DNA from: Actinomycetota bacterium
GTDB taxonomy: Bacteria; Actinomycetota; Actinomycetes; S36-B12; UBA5976
Direction of reading: 5' to 3'
NCBI GenBank assembly: GCA_947452755.1
Contig: CANGDT010000007.1
Coordinates: 1 to 52,208 of the forward strand
DNA: 52,208 nucleotides
Shown: positions 32,637-41,157 of the stretch, in pieces
How positions within the stretch are numbered: the stretch's first letter is position 1
Layout: each line of letters opens with the position of its first letter
Made by a program: the position numbers and the translations under genes
Notes under the pieces: model-generated
What the model saw: the letters and a program-made list of their open reading frames with translations, nothing else
Told to the model about the DNA's origin: nothing
The model's database searches: none

Positions 32637-33455
32637 TTAGTGCTCCGCGTGCAGCGAGCCGCCAATGTAGACAGCTGTTAGCAACGTGAAAATGAATGCC
32701 TGTAGACCCTGGATGAACATTTCAAATCCAGTGAGGACCACAGTGACGGTGAATGATGTCGCTGAGCCCAGCGCACCAATCAGTGATGGTGAAAGTAGGT
32801 AGTACGCGCCGACCGTGAACGTGGTGATCAGCAAGTGACCCGCGAACATGTTGGCGAACAAACGAATTGCCTGGGTAACCGGGCGGGTTACTAGCAGACC
32901 AAGTAGTTCAAGTGGGGTCAACAGCACGTACATGACCTTTGGAACACCCGGCGGGAATGCAGCGTTTGTGAAGAACTTAATCGGTCCTTGGTGCTTCATG
33001 CCCAAGAAAATGTAGGTTACGTAAACCATCAATGTCAGCGATACAGGGAATGCAAGGCTCGACATGATTGGGAACTGTGCACCTGGGATAACACCCATCA
33101 AGTTTGAGATCCACACGAAGAAGAAAAGGGATGCAAGGAACGGAACGAAACGGTCGCCGTCTTTGCCAATTACTTCGCGTGCGATTTGGTCACGAACAAA
33201 TAGGAAACCTTGTTCACCAAGTGACTGCAGTTTTCCTGGTACCATTTTTTGTGGGCGGGCTGCTGCGAGGAAAAATCCAACAACGATGATGACTACGGCA
33301 AAAACAAGAATGACGGCTTTGCTGATTGTGAAATCCATGCCAAACAGATTGATGGTGGCATATGGCTCGAGGAAGAAGATGTCAGCACTCGGCGCAGGGA
33401 ACCCGCAACCCGAGTTGAGGTGACACGACTCTGTGGCAACGACAACAGCACTCAT
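32637..33455 (-). CDS. atpB: ATP synthase F0 subunit a
   Basis: Stator half-channel. 272 residues with about six membrane helices. The essential Arg is in VTQAIRLFANMFAGHLL, and the GFEMFIQGLQAFIFTLLTAVYI helix is at the C-terminus. The N-terminus carries CHLNSGC. ATG overlaps the atpZ stop by one base. Confidence 0.97.
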   Translation of the reverse strand: MSAVVVATESCHLNSGCGFPAPSADIFFLEPYATINLFGMDFTISKAVILVFAVVIIVVGFFLAAARPQKMVPGKLQSLGEQGFLFVRDQIAREVIGKDGDRFVPFLASLFFFVWISNLMGVIPGAQFPIMSSLAFPVSLTLMVYVTYIFLGMKHQGPIKFFTNAAFPPGVPKVMYVLLTPLELLGLLVTRPVTQAIRLFANMFAGHLLITTFTVGAYYLLSPSLIGALGSATSFTVTVVLTGFEMFIQGLQAFIFTLLTAVYIGGSLHAEH

Positions 33456-33733
33456 TACTGAGTTGTCCTCCGGTCATTCGTAGTGGTATTTCGCTCCATG
33501 TGTGTATCCATGGCCGAAACGCGTGCGTATGTGAGGTAGAGCGCCAGACTAATTCCAAGAATTAATCCGATTGCCATGAAAACTTGTTGATGACCGAACT
33601 TGCGGCCGATCAACCAACCTAGCCCACCGTAGAAGAGCAACCCAGCAGTCAGATAACTAACTGATCGCCAAGCTATATCTGCGGTTTCGCGGCCGTCATC
33701 ACGAGTGGGGAACTTCGTGGGATCGTCGTTCAT
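33455..33733 (-). CDS. AtpZ/AtpI-family small membrane protein
   Basis: 92 residues with two membrane segments (YLTAGLLFYGGLGWLIG and FMAIGLILGISLALYLTYARV), the pattern of PF09527. Such proteins are encoded at the head of atp operons and are proposed to aid c-ring assembly or Mg/Ca transport. A TACAGT hexamer lies nine bases before the ATG and might be an internal atp promoter, but this is weak. Confidence 0.8.
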   Translation of the reverse strand: MNDDPTKFPTRDDGRETADIAWRSVSYLTAGLLFYGGLGWLIGRKFGHQQVFMAIGLILGISLALYLTYARVSAMDTHMERNTTTNDRRTTQ

Positions 33734-33783
33734 TGCGGTCTCACTGTATCAGTTGGAGTGCAATCCCTCTTACCGACCCCGGG

Positions 33784-34209
33784 CTAGTCTTCCTTGCGAA
33801 TGGGCATGACATCAGGGCCCGCACCCGGCTCTACATACATGGGTTTTGAGGTGGCAAATGCCCACGTTTCAGCCACTAGCCAGGTGACTGTGCAAGCCAC
33901 GATGGTGAGGGCAAAAACCTTGGTATCAAAAGCCTTTGTATCTTTGAAAGCCAAGAGAAGTGCGAACAGAACACCCACCTTGACTAAGTACAGCAACAGG
34001 GCAAAGTTGGTGGCCAACATCGGGTTGCGTTGAATCACGCGGTCGAGCGCGACCTGACCTAACGTGAAGAAAATCACCACAATGGTGACACCAAAAAGTG
34101 CGCCAATCAGGCCATGTGTGCCTTTGCTGATTGCTGCATAAATCGTGATGACGCCGCCAACAATCAGGGTGGCGATGACCGAGCGCAAAATGATGCCTGT
34201 GGTTTTCAT
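33784..34209 (-). CDS. AtpI-like membrane protein
   Basis: 141 residues with four hydrophobic segments and a conserved FALLLYLVKVGVLFALL stretch typical of ATP synthase protein I. It overlaps wecA by 4 nt (ATGA). Corresponds in position to Rv1303. A role in c-ring assembly is inferred from the family. Confidence 0.78.
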   Translation of the reverse strand: MKTTGIILRSVIATLIVGGVITIYAAISKGTHGLIGALFGVTIVVIFFTLGQVALDRVIQRNPMLATNFALLLYLVKVGVLFALLLAFKDTKAFDTKVFALTIVACTVTWLVAETWAFATSKPMYVEPGAGPDVMPIRKED

Positions 34210-35297
34210 GAAGTCAGTCTCTCATGGGTTGGGTTGAGTACCCAGAAGGCTAAAGCGATTGCTCCGACTAGGAATCCAAGTAGCGATACGACCATCGGTA
34301 CGAATGCAGTACTCACAACGCTGAACGCAATAAGTGCAGTAAAAGCTCCCATGATCAAGACTGCACGTTCTTGTCCATGACCTAGGTCTAATAAACGGTG
34401 GTGCAGGTGCTCTTTATCTGGTGCGAAAGGTGAACGACCCTTTCGTGTGCGTCGAATAACAGCCAACCCGAGGTCCAGCAACGGAATGGCCAAGATTGAC
34501 AGTGGTAACACAATTGGCAGGAACGCCGGCAAGAGTTCGCCGCTGGTCAACCCGCCTGGATCAACTTGGCCTGTTAACAGGATCGACGAGGCGGCCATCA
34601 ACAACCCAATCAACATGGAACCGGTGTCCCCCATGAACAAACGGGCACGATGCCAGTTGTGCGGCATGAAACCTGCACACATGCCGACCAGCGATGCTGA
34701 AATGAGTGTTGCTAGCGCTGCGCGCTGATACCCGTTTGTGACTGACAAAAAATATGAGTACGCAAAGAACGCGATCGAACCAACGCCTACGATTGTGGCC
34801 GCGAGACCATCTAGCCCATCAACCATGTTCACTGCATTAATACTGACCAAGACAACGAGCACAGTTAGCAATAGTGACGTCATCGGATCAAGAATGAATG
34901 TTCCGTGAATCGGCAACCACACAAGAGTGACGTCTTGCATGGCCAATGTTCCTGCTGCCAAAATTTGGCCGACGAGCTTGGTCGGTGCATCAAGACCAAT
35001 ACGGTCATCAATCAGTCCCAGCACCACGATAATTCCGGCTGCCATAAGCACCGCGCGAATTTGTCGATGGTCATGAAAGATTGTGCCCATCAACGGAAGC
35101 TGGCTTGCCAACGTCACAGCGACCAGCAAGCCACCAAGCATTGCCAGACCACCCCAACGTGGTGTGACATCGCTGTGCACATCGCGATCACGGATTTCAG
35201 CCACTGCCCCAAAGTGAATGGCAACTGCGCGAACGCTAGGCGCTAATAAGTATGTGATTGCGGCGGCGGCCAGCAGACACAATAAATATTCGCGCAT
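34206..35297 (-). CDS. wecA: Undecaprenyl-phosphate GlcNAc-1-phosphate transferase (WecA/Rfe family)
   Basis: Starts polysaccharide linkage on decaprenyl or undecaprenyl phosphate. 363 residues, about 10-11 membrane helices. The MraY/WecA motifs are present: GLIDDR near 96, NAVNMVDGLDGL near 153, FMGDTGS near 217, and the metal/His motif HLHHRLL near 300. ATG lies six bases after TATCCT (leaderless). It precedes the atp genes as in mycobacteria (rfe). Confidence 0.92.
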   Translation of the reverse strand: MREYLLCLLAAAAITYLLAPSVRAVAIHFGAVAEIRDRDVHSDVTPRWGGLAMLGGLLVAVTLASQLPLMGTIFHDHRQIRAVLMAAGIIVVLGLIDDRIGLDAPTKLVGQILAAGTLAMQDVTLVWLPIHGTFILDPMTSLLLTVLVVLVSINAVNMVDGLDGLAATIVGVGSIAFFAYSYFLSVTNGYQRAALATLISASLVGMCAGFMPHNWHRARLFMGDTGSMLIGLLMAASSILLTGQVDPGGLTSGELLPAFLPIVLPLSILAIPLLDLGLAVIRRTRKGRSPFAPDKEHLHHRLLDLGHGQERAVLIMGAFTALIAFSVVSTAFVPMVVSLLGFLVGAIALAFWVLNPTHERLTS

Positions 35298-35303
35298 GTA
35301 GCA

Positions 35304-35309
35304 AGGATA
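35304..35309 (-). promoter_or_regulatory. Leaderless -10 box of wecA (TATCCT, N6, ATG)
   Basis: TATCCT six bases before the wecA ATG, just after the glyA stop. Because wecA-atpI overlap and the atp genes follow closely, it may feed the entire atp operon. Confidence 0.6.
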
Positions 35310-35312
35310 TGA

Positions 35313-36578
35313 CTAGCCGCGAGGATAAGCGGGGAACTTGGTCACAAGTTCCAGAACTTCCGCCTTCACTGTTGCATGCTCCGATGCTGAATCTGACTTC
35401 ACAGCGCGACCGATCAGACTTGCGATGCTCTTCATCTCGTCAACGCCCATCCCCTGTGTTGTGGTCGATGGTGTACCTACGCGAATTCCGCTTGTCACTG
35501 CAGCTGGTTGTGGGTCGTACGGAATTGAGTTCTTGTTCAAAACAATGCCGGATGCACCACATCGCGCTTCAGCATCCTTGCCCGTCACACCAATACCCTG
35601 CAGGTCAAGTAGTGCAAGGTGTGTGTCAGTTCCACCTGTTACCGCACGCATGCCTTCTTCAATCAAACCCTGAGTTAGCGCTTGGGCGTTCACAATGACG
35701 TCCTTGGCGTACTTCTGATATTCAGGTGTGGCACATTCCTTCAACGCAACTGCCTTGGCTGCAACTACGTGCATCATCGGACCACCTTGCATCATTGGGA
35801 ACACAGCCTTGTCAATTGCTGCTGCATGCTCTTCCTTGCACACGATCATTCCCGAACGTGGACCGCGCAACACTTTGTGAGTTGTGAACGACACAACATC
35901 TGCATACGGAACTGGCGACGGAATCGCTTTACCTGCAACAAGACCGATGAAGTGCGCAGCATCCACGTGCATGATTGCGCCAACTTCATCAGCAATTTCA
36001 CGGATGGCCTTGAAATCAATCAGACGTGGGATTGCTGAACCACCAGCAACAATCATCTTTGGTTTGTGTTCACGGGCGAGGGCACGTAGTTGGTCGTAGT
36101 CGATGTCTTCAGTACCTTCAGCAACGCCGTAATGCACTGGGTTGAACCACTTGCCACTGTAGGAAACTCCAGCACCGTGAGTCAGGTGACCACCGTGTGG
36201 CAGTGCCATAGCTAAGAATGTGTCGCCTGGCTTCATGAACGCACCGAACACTGCGATGTTTGCACTCGCACCTGAATGTGGCTGCAAGTTTGCATGATCC
36301 GCGCCGAACAATTCTTTCGCGCGATTAATGCCGATTGTTTCTGCGACGTCAACCACTTCGCAACCGCCGTAGTAGCGCTTGCCTGGGTAGCCCTCTGCGT
36401 ACTTGTTGCTCAGTGTTGAACCAAGCGCAGTGAGAACTGCTGGCGAAGTGAAGTTTTCGCTCGCAATCAGCTGGACACCTGAACGCAAACGCGTCAATTC
36501 ATCAAGAAGTACGCCAGCAATTTCAGGATCTGTGGATTCGAGTTCGGAAAAGTCGGAACCGTAAAAAACATCGCTCAT
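35313..36578 (-). CDS. glyA: Serine hydroxymethyltransferase
   Basis: Converts serine and tetrahydrofolate to glycine and methylene-THF. 421 residues. The PLP Lys is in VVSFTTHKVLRGPRSGM near residue 235; EGYPGKRYYGG and NLQPHSGASAN are present. ATG lies six bases after TAGACT without a Shine-Dalgarno. It sits between tsaC and wecA. Confidence 0.97.
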   Translation of the reverse strand: MSDVFYGSDFSELESTDPEIAGVLLDELTRLRSGVQLIASENFTSPAVLTALGSTLSNKYAEGYPGKRYYGGCEVVDVAETIGINRAKELFGADHANLQPHSGASANIAVFGAFMKPGDTFLAMALPHGGHLTHGAGVSYSGKWFNPVHYGVAEGTEDIDYDQLRALAREHKPKMIVAGGSAIPRLIDFKAIREIADEVGAIMHVDAAHFIGLVAGKAIPSPVPYADVVSFTTHKVLRGPRSGMIVCKEEHAAAIDKAVFPMMQGGPMMHVVAAKAVALKECATPEYQKYAKDVIVNAQALTQGLIEEGMRAVTGGTDTHLALLDLQGIGVTGKDAEARCGASGIVLNKNSIPYDPQPAAVTSGIRVGTPSTTTQGMGVDEMKSIASLIGRAVKSDSASEHATVKAEVLELVTKFPAYPRG

Positions 36579-36584
36579 GGATGC

Positions 36585-36590
36585 AGTCTA
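36585..36590 (-). promoter_or_regulatory. Leaderless -10 box of glyA (TAGACT, N6, ATG)
   Basis: TAGACT six bases before the glyA ATG, in the 14-bp gap after tsaC. No -35 at 17 bp. Confidence 0.65.
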
Positions 36591-36592
36591 GG

Positions 36593-37234
36593 TCAACCGT
36601 TCGAGGACGTCGCGTCAACCACCATGGGCATGACGTGACGTATATCGCTTAGCGACAATGCGCCTTGACGAACCATTCGTAGGTGTGTGCCGGTGGCATC
36701 CACCACGGTTGATGCGGTTTCAGATAGTGGACCTGCGTCGAGGTAGAACGCAACGGATTCGCCCAGTGCGGTTTGTGCTTCGGCGATTGTGCGAACGGCT
36801 GGTTGTCCTGCCTTTTGTGCACCGGTCAGCACAGTTGGTCCTATGCCTGCAAGTACTGAGTGTGCGACTTCATGGTGTGGAACTCGAACGGAAAGTGCGC
36901 TGTCGGCTGGGCCGATGTTCCACATAAGTGATTCTTGTGCGGTCACCATCAGTGTCAATGGGCCTGGCCAGAACGCGGTTGCTAGGTCGCGGGCCAGTGT
37001 TGGCAAGTAAGCGACACCAGCGATTGTTTCTATCGTCGCCGCTGCAATTGGTAGCGGAACATTTTCGGCTTGGCCTTTGGCGATACGAAGTTCGTTGATT
37101 GCAGTGATGTTGAATGCGTCGGCGATCACTGCGTAGCTGGTGTCGGTGGGAATTACTACCAATCGTCCCGCTCGAACGGCTTCCACTGCTTGTGTGATGG
37201 CATCGGGGTTGTTTATCGAAATTACTTCACTCAT
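36593..37234 (-). CDS. tsaC: Threonylcarbamoyl-AMP synthase (Sua5/TsaC family)
   Basis: Makes the intermediate for t6A37 in tRNA. 213 residues with the IPTDTSYAV start and FWPGPLTLMV core. Two motifs differ from the textbook family: the KxR substrate motif reads AKGQAENVPLPI, and the SxN motif reads LTGAQKAGQPA. Function is therefore likely but slightly less sure. It overlaps prmC by 4 nt, the same order as in mycobacteria (hemK-sua5). Confidence 0.85.
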   Translation of the reverse strand: MSEVISINNPDAITQAVEAVRAGRLVVIPTDTSYAVIADAFNITAINELRIAKGQAENVPLPIAAATIETIAGVAYLPTLARDLATAFWPGPLTLMVTAQESLMWNIGPADSALSVRVPHHEVAHSVLAGIGPTVLTGAQKAGQPAVRTIAEAQTALGESVAFYLDAGPLSETASTVVDATGTHLRMVRQGALSLSDIRHVMPMVVDATSSNG

Positions 37235-38124
37235 TGCACACCGCCTTTCGCGCGAATGCCCGTGGTAAATCGTGGCAGTTGGTTATAGTCCTTATTGTCT
37301 ACCAGTTCAATCCAGGCAGCCTCTTCTTCGGCAAACATTGCTGGCACGGATTCGCCTTGAACATCAGCATGCTCCATGCCAACGAAGCCACCAGGTTTGA
37401 GTAACGCGCTTGCCACCCGGGCTACACGCCGCGCAACATCGAGACCATCGTGACCGCCAAAGAGAGCAAGGGAAGGGTCATGGTCTCGTGCTTCGGGATC
37501 TCGCGGAATCATGTCTTGTGGAATGTACGGAGGGTTGGTGACGACAGCGTCTACGCGTCCGTTGAGGAATTTTAGAATCGCAGTATCGCCAGCATCGCCC
37601 AAATAGGCCGTTACTGAACTTCCTGCGGATTTCAATTGATCGGCATGCGCTGCAATGTTTCGTGTAAGCCAGACGTGTGCTTCGGGTGAGAGTTCCACGG
37701 CATGCACTTCAGTGCCAGGAACTTCGGTGGCTATTGCTAACGCAAGCGCACCACTTCCTGCACACAGTTCAACAACAATGTTTTGAGTTGCCCCACGATT
37801 CTTGAGGTAGCTGATTGCAGCATCTCCCAATAATTCTGTTTCCGGTCGTGGCACAAAAACACCAGGTCCAACATGCAATGTCAGGTAGCGAAAGTGTGCA
37901 ACACCTGTGATGTGCTGCAGTGGCTCACGGGTGGCTCGGCGGGTGATTAATTCGTTGAACTTTCGTGCGACTTCTGGCTGAACTTCCGTGAAAGGAAGGA
38001 TGTCGCTGCGCTCGGCACCTAGCACGAATGCCAACAGTGTTGCTGAATCTGGTTCCGGTGAACCTACGCCAGCATCAGCGAGCACTGTGGCGCCTTCCCG
38101 AATAAGTTCAGCGTTAGTTGTCAT
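37231..38124 (-). CDS. prmC: Release factor glutamine methyltransferase
   Basis: Methylates the Gln of the GGQ motif in release factors. 297 residues. SAM motif VVELCAGSGALALAIA near 120 and the catalytic NPPYIPQ near 190. The N-terminal helical domain starts at ATG 38124 (MTTNAELIREGATVLADAG); the frame is open to 38232 but that part overlaps the DUF4287 gene. Its substrate PrfA is encoded two genes upstream. Confidence 0.94.
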   Translation of the reverse strand: MTTNAELIREGATVLADAGVGSPEPDSATLLAFVLGAERSDILPFTEVQPEVARKFNELITRRATREPLQHITGVAHFRYLTLHVGPGVFVPRPETELLGDAAISYLKNRGATQNIVVELCAGSGALALAIATEVPGTEVHAVELSPEAHVWLTRNIAAHADQLKSAGSSVTAYLGDAGDTAILKFLNGRVDAVVTNPPYIPQDMIPRDPEARDHDPSLALFGGHDGLDVARRVARVASALLKPGGFVGMEHADVQGESVPAMFAEEEAAWIELVDNKDYNQLPRFTTGIRAKGGVQ

Positions 38125-38149
38125 GAGGAGCGCATAGTCCTTGGCTGAA

Positions 38150-38371
38150 TTACTTCTGCAGGCTTTTGAAATGGTGGACAAGTGCATTGGCATGTCCATG
38201 ACCCATGGCATGTTCATCTTTGAGGAACTCAACCATTTCCATGTGCTTTTCGATCTTGGCTTTCTTAAGAATCTTCATCCAGTCATCAATCTTTTTTCCG
38301 TAGTTCTTTTCGATTGATGGAAAGTATGACGCTGGGCCCTTAACTTTCTCAGCAGGTACTTTCTCAGCCAT
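38150..38371 (-). CDS. DUF4287 small protein
   Basis: 73 residues. The sequence SYFPSIEKNYGKKIDDWMKIL and HMEMVEFLKDEHAMGHGHANAL marks DUF4287, a small helical, His/Lys-rich domain of unknown function. It lies between prfA and prmC with a 2-nt and a 25-nt gap, so it is co-transcribed with translation-termination genes. GGGAG at the end of prfA may serve as its ribosome-binding site. Confidence 0.85.
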   Translation of the reverse strand: MAEKVPAEKVKGPASYFPSIEKNYGKKIDDWMKILKKAKIEKHMEMVEFLKDEHAMGHGHANALVHHFKSLQK

Positions 38372-38373
38372 AA

Positions 38374-39459
38374 CTACTTTTCTCCCAATGCTTCCAGACG
38401 CGACTTAGTGTCTGCTTCAATGCACGCGTCAATGACAGGATCAAGGTCACCGTTCAGGATGGCATCAAGGTTGTTGCTCTTGAAGCCAACGCGGTGATCA
38501 GCAAGACGGTTCTCCGGGAAGTTGTAGGTTCGAATTCGTTCAGAGCGGTCAACTGTGCGGACCTGACTTTTACGTTCGGCACTTGCAGCGGCCATTGCTG
38601 CTTCTTCAGCTGCGGCCAAAATACGTGCGCGCAAAATACGCATTGCAGATTCTTTATTCTGCAATTGGCTCTTTTCGTTCTGGCACGACACCACAATTCC
38701 GGTCGGCATGTGCGTGATACGAACAGCCGAGTCAGTTGTGTTAACACTCTGGCCACCAGGACCTGAGGAACGGTACACATCGATGCGTAAGTCGTTCGGG
38801 TCAATTGTGACGTCGATTTCTTCGGCTTCCGGAAGCACGAGAACACCTGCAGCTGATGTGTGAATGCGTCCTTGTGATTCCGTCACTGGTACACGTTGAA
38901 CACGGTGAACGCCGCCTTCATATTTCAGGTTTGCAAACGGGGCATCTTCTGGCGCAACAACACCTTTGGATTTCACCGCAATGGCAATGTCTTTGTATCC
39001 ACCCATGTCGGACTCTTCAGCTTCAATAACTTGTGTTGCCCAACCGCGCTTCTCAGCGTATTTCAAGTACATGCGCATTAAGTCGCCAGCAAATAGGGCT
39101 GACTCTTCGCCGCCGGCACCAGCCTTGATTTCCAAAATGACATCGTTGCCATCTAGTGGATCACGTGGAATCAACATTTGCTGAAGCTTCTCGGCTACTG
39201 CATCACGTTGCACCGCCAACTCTTCAGCTTCTGCTAAAAATGCGGCATCTTCCGCACCCATTTCGCGAGCGGCAGCTTCATCGTCAGTGAGCTGGACCCA
39301 TTCACGCCACTTCGCTACAACGGGACGTAACTCTGCGTGACGCTTACCAATGCGACGTGCTTCATTGGGATCGCCGTGTGTTGCGGGGTCGCTCATCTTG
39401 CCCTCGAGTTCTGTCATCTCGGCAGCAAGTGCTTCAACGGAACTAAAATCTTGCGACAT
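38374..39459 (-). CDS. prfA: Peptide chain release factor 1
   Basis: Terminates translation at UAA and UAG. 361 residues from ATG 39459; a TTG at 39471 in the same frame is less likely. GGQ in [20 protein letters not shown] near 233 and the anticodon-mimic PVT in [15 protein letters not shown] near 190. No clear Shine-Dalgarno. The start lies just 21 bp from the rpmE terminator stem, whose T-run (TATTTT) may double as its -10. Confidence 0.96.
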   Translation of the reverse strand: MSQDFSSVEALAAEMTELEGKMSDPATHGDPNEARRIGKRHAELRPVVAKWREWVQLTDDEAAAREMGAEDAAFLAEAEELAVQRDAVAEKLQQMLIPRDPLDGNDVILEIKAGAGGEESALFAGDLMRMYLKYAEKRGWATQVIEAEESDMGGYKDIAIAVKSKGVVAPEDAPFANLKYEGGVHRVQRVPVTESQGRIHTSAAGVLVLPEAEEIDVTIDPNDLRIDVYRSSGPGGQSVNTTDSAVRITHMPTGIVVSCQNEKSQLQNKESAMRILRARILAAAEEAAMAAASAERKSQVRTVDRSERIRTYNFPENRLADHRVGFKSNNLDAILNGDLDPVIDACIEADTKSRLEALGEK

Positions 39460-39469
39460 GTTGTTTACC

Positions 39470-39527
39470 AATCAAAAATAAAAGAGGTGCTGTCATCGTC
39501 ACAATCGGACGACGACAACACCTCTTT
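39470..39527 (-). terminator. Strong intrinsic terminator of rpmE
   Basis: A 20-bp stem (39481-39500 with 39508-39527, two G-U on the minus strand), 7-nt loop, followed by TTTTATTTTTG. It starts 6 bp after the rpmE stop. The T-run is 11 bases upstream of the prfA ATG. Confidence 0.9.
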
Positions 39528-39533
39528 AAAAAG

Positions 39534-39743
39534 CTAGGACTGCTTACCGAAGCGCTTTTCGAACTTAGCGACGCGACCGCCGGTATCAAGAATCTTCTGC
39601 TTGCCTGTGTAGAACGGGTGGCATGCGCTGCAAACGTCAGCGTGGATGGTGCCGCTCTTCTGGGTGCTGCGAGTGGTGAACTGATTGCCACAACCGCATG
39701 TGACCTGAGTTTCAATGTACTCAGGATGGATACCAGCTTGCAT
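39534..39743 (-). CDS. rpmE: 50S ribosomal protein L31 (zinc-binding form)
   Basis: 69 residues. The Cys set VTCGCGNQF and [10 protein letters not shown] marks the C+ zinc-binding paralogue, so this gene is the form normally used under zinc sufficiency. ATG 39743 follows AAGGAG at the right distance; the open frame further up to 39818 is rejected. Upstream is an inverted repeat CTAAC-N6-GTTAG (39778-39793), not a Zur-like AT-rich box. Confidence 0.96.
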   Translation of the reverse strand: MQAGIHPEYIETQVTCGCGNQFTTRSTQKSGTIHADVCSACHPFYTGKQKILDTGGRVAKFEKRFGKQS

Positions 39744-39881
39744 GGTTACTCCTTGGGTAAGCGTGTACTCGGGTCGCCTAACGGAATTGTTAGCGCGTGA
39801 ACCGAATAACTCGTTCATTCTGCCACTTTTGGGGCATTCTCACAAAAGCGCCTTCCCTGAACAGCCGGCCGCCTGCACTAT

Positions 39882-39887
39882 TAGCCT
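39882..39887 (+). promoter_or_regulatory. Leaderless -10 box of kynU (TAGCCT, N6, ATG)
   Basis: TAGCCT six bases before ATG 39894, no Shine-Dalgarno. It sits in the 150-bp gap between divergent rpmE and kynU. Confidence 0.6.
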
Positions 39888-39893
39888 GTTTCT

Positions 39894-41147
39894 ATGACTT
39901 CACGAGCCGATGCCCTTGCCCTAGATGCCGCTGATCCATTGGCTGGCTTTCGCGACAAGTTCGTCATCACGGACCCTGATACCTGTTATTTGGATGGCAA
40001 TTCGCTGGGGCGGCTACCTAAAGCGACAATCGAAACGGTCAATGATTTCCTGATCAACGGTTGGGCGGCCAAGGTTGTTGATGGTTGGGCTGACTGGATC
40101 GATATGGCTGAATCTGTTGGCGACTTAATTGGTCGGGCCACACTCGGCGCTGCAGCTGGCCAAGTTTTGGCAATGGATACCACCAGTGTGAACTTTTATC
40201 GCGCTTGTCGGGCAGCAATCACAGCACGTCCAGGTAGAAAAACCATCATCACTGATGAAGCAAACTTTCCAACTGATCGCTACATCATGCAGGGCATTGC
40301 GGACGAACTTGGTTTGACTCTTGTCACTATTCAGAACGAACTTGATGCCGAACTGATTACGCCAGAATTGCTGACACCATATTTGAACGATGATGTGGCA
40401 CTCGTGACGTTTTCGGTTATTGCTTACCGTTCAGGTGCGCTTCAAGACGTTCCGACAATCACGAAACTCGTTCATGATCATGGCGCACTTGTTGTGTGGG
40501 ATGCCAGCCATGCGGTTGGTGCAGTAGACCTTCGTTGCGACGAATGGAATGTTGACCTCATGGTTGGTTGCACATACAAGTACTGCAATTCAGGTCCAGG
40601 TTCGCCTGCATGGGTTTACATCGCAAAGCGTCTGCAACCTGAACTGGACTTCCCTATTCACGGTTGGTTTGCCCAACGCAACCAATTCGAAATGGGATCG
40701 CAATTTGAACAGATTGATGGCATGCGTGGTTTTCAAATTGCCAGCCCATCAATCATTGGCTTACTCAGCATTGAATCCGCATTCACCATGATTGAAGACG
40801 CCCGTATTTCGAACATCAGTGCCAAGGCGTCACGCGGTACCGACATGATGATTGAACTTTTTGATGAGTGGCTGGCCCCTCTGGGGTACACCTTGGTTAC
40901 TCCCCGTGATGCACAACGACGTGGTGGTCACATCACAATTCATCACCCTGATGCTGCACAAATCGCTCGCGGTTTGCGCATTCACAAAAACGTCATTCCT
41001 GATTACCGGGAACCGAGTTCAATTCGTGTTGCCATCAGCCCGCTTGCCACGTCATACGTGGAAGTGTGGGATGGGTTTGAACGTATTCGGGATTACACAA
41101 TGTCAGGCGAATACAAGACTGTCTCGACGGACAGCAAGGTCACCTAA
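39894..41147 (+). CDS. kynU: Kynureninase
   Basis: PLP enzyme cleaving kynurenine to anthranilate and alanine. 417 residues. CYLDGNSLGRLP near 31, WDASHAVGAVDL near 202, PLP Lys in GCTYKYCNSGPGSPAW near 228, and PDYREPSSIRVAISPL near the C-terminus. No other tryptophan-degradation gene is visible nearby, so it stands alone. It ends 10 bp from the convergent clpX stop. Confidence 0.93.
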   Translation: MTSRADALALDAADPLAGFRDKFVITDPDTCYLDGNSLGRLPKATIETVNDFLINGWAAKVVDGWADWIDMAESVGDLIGRATLGAAAGQVLAMDTTSVNFYRACRAAITARPGRKTIITDEANFPTDRYIMQGIADELGLTLVTIQNELDAELITPELLTPYLNDDVALVTFSVIAYRSGALQDVPTITKLVHDHGALVVWDASHAVGAVDLRCDEWNVDLMVGCTYKYCNSGPGSPAWVYIAKRLQPELDFPIHGWFAQRNQFEMGSQFEQIDGMRGFQIASPSIIGLLSIESAFTMIEDARISNISAKASRGTDMMIELFDEWLAPLGYTLVTPRDAQRRGGHITIHHPDAAQIARGLRIHKNVIPDYREPSSIRVAISPLATSYVEVWDGFERIRDYTMSGEYKTVSTDSKVT

Positions 41148-41157
41148 GAACTGTTAC

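Noticed and set aside
33734-33783. TACAGT as a dedicated atp promoter before atpZ
   Set aside because: Distance to ATG is nine bases and no -35 lies at 16-18 bp, so it is only mentioned under atpZ.
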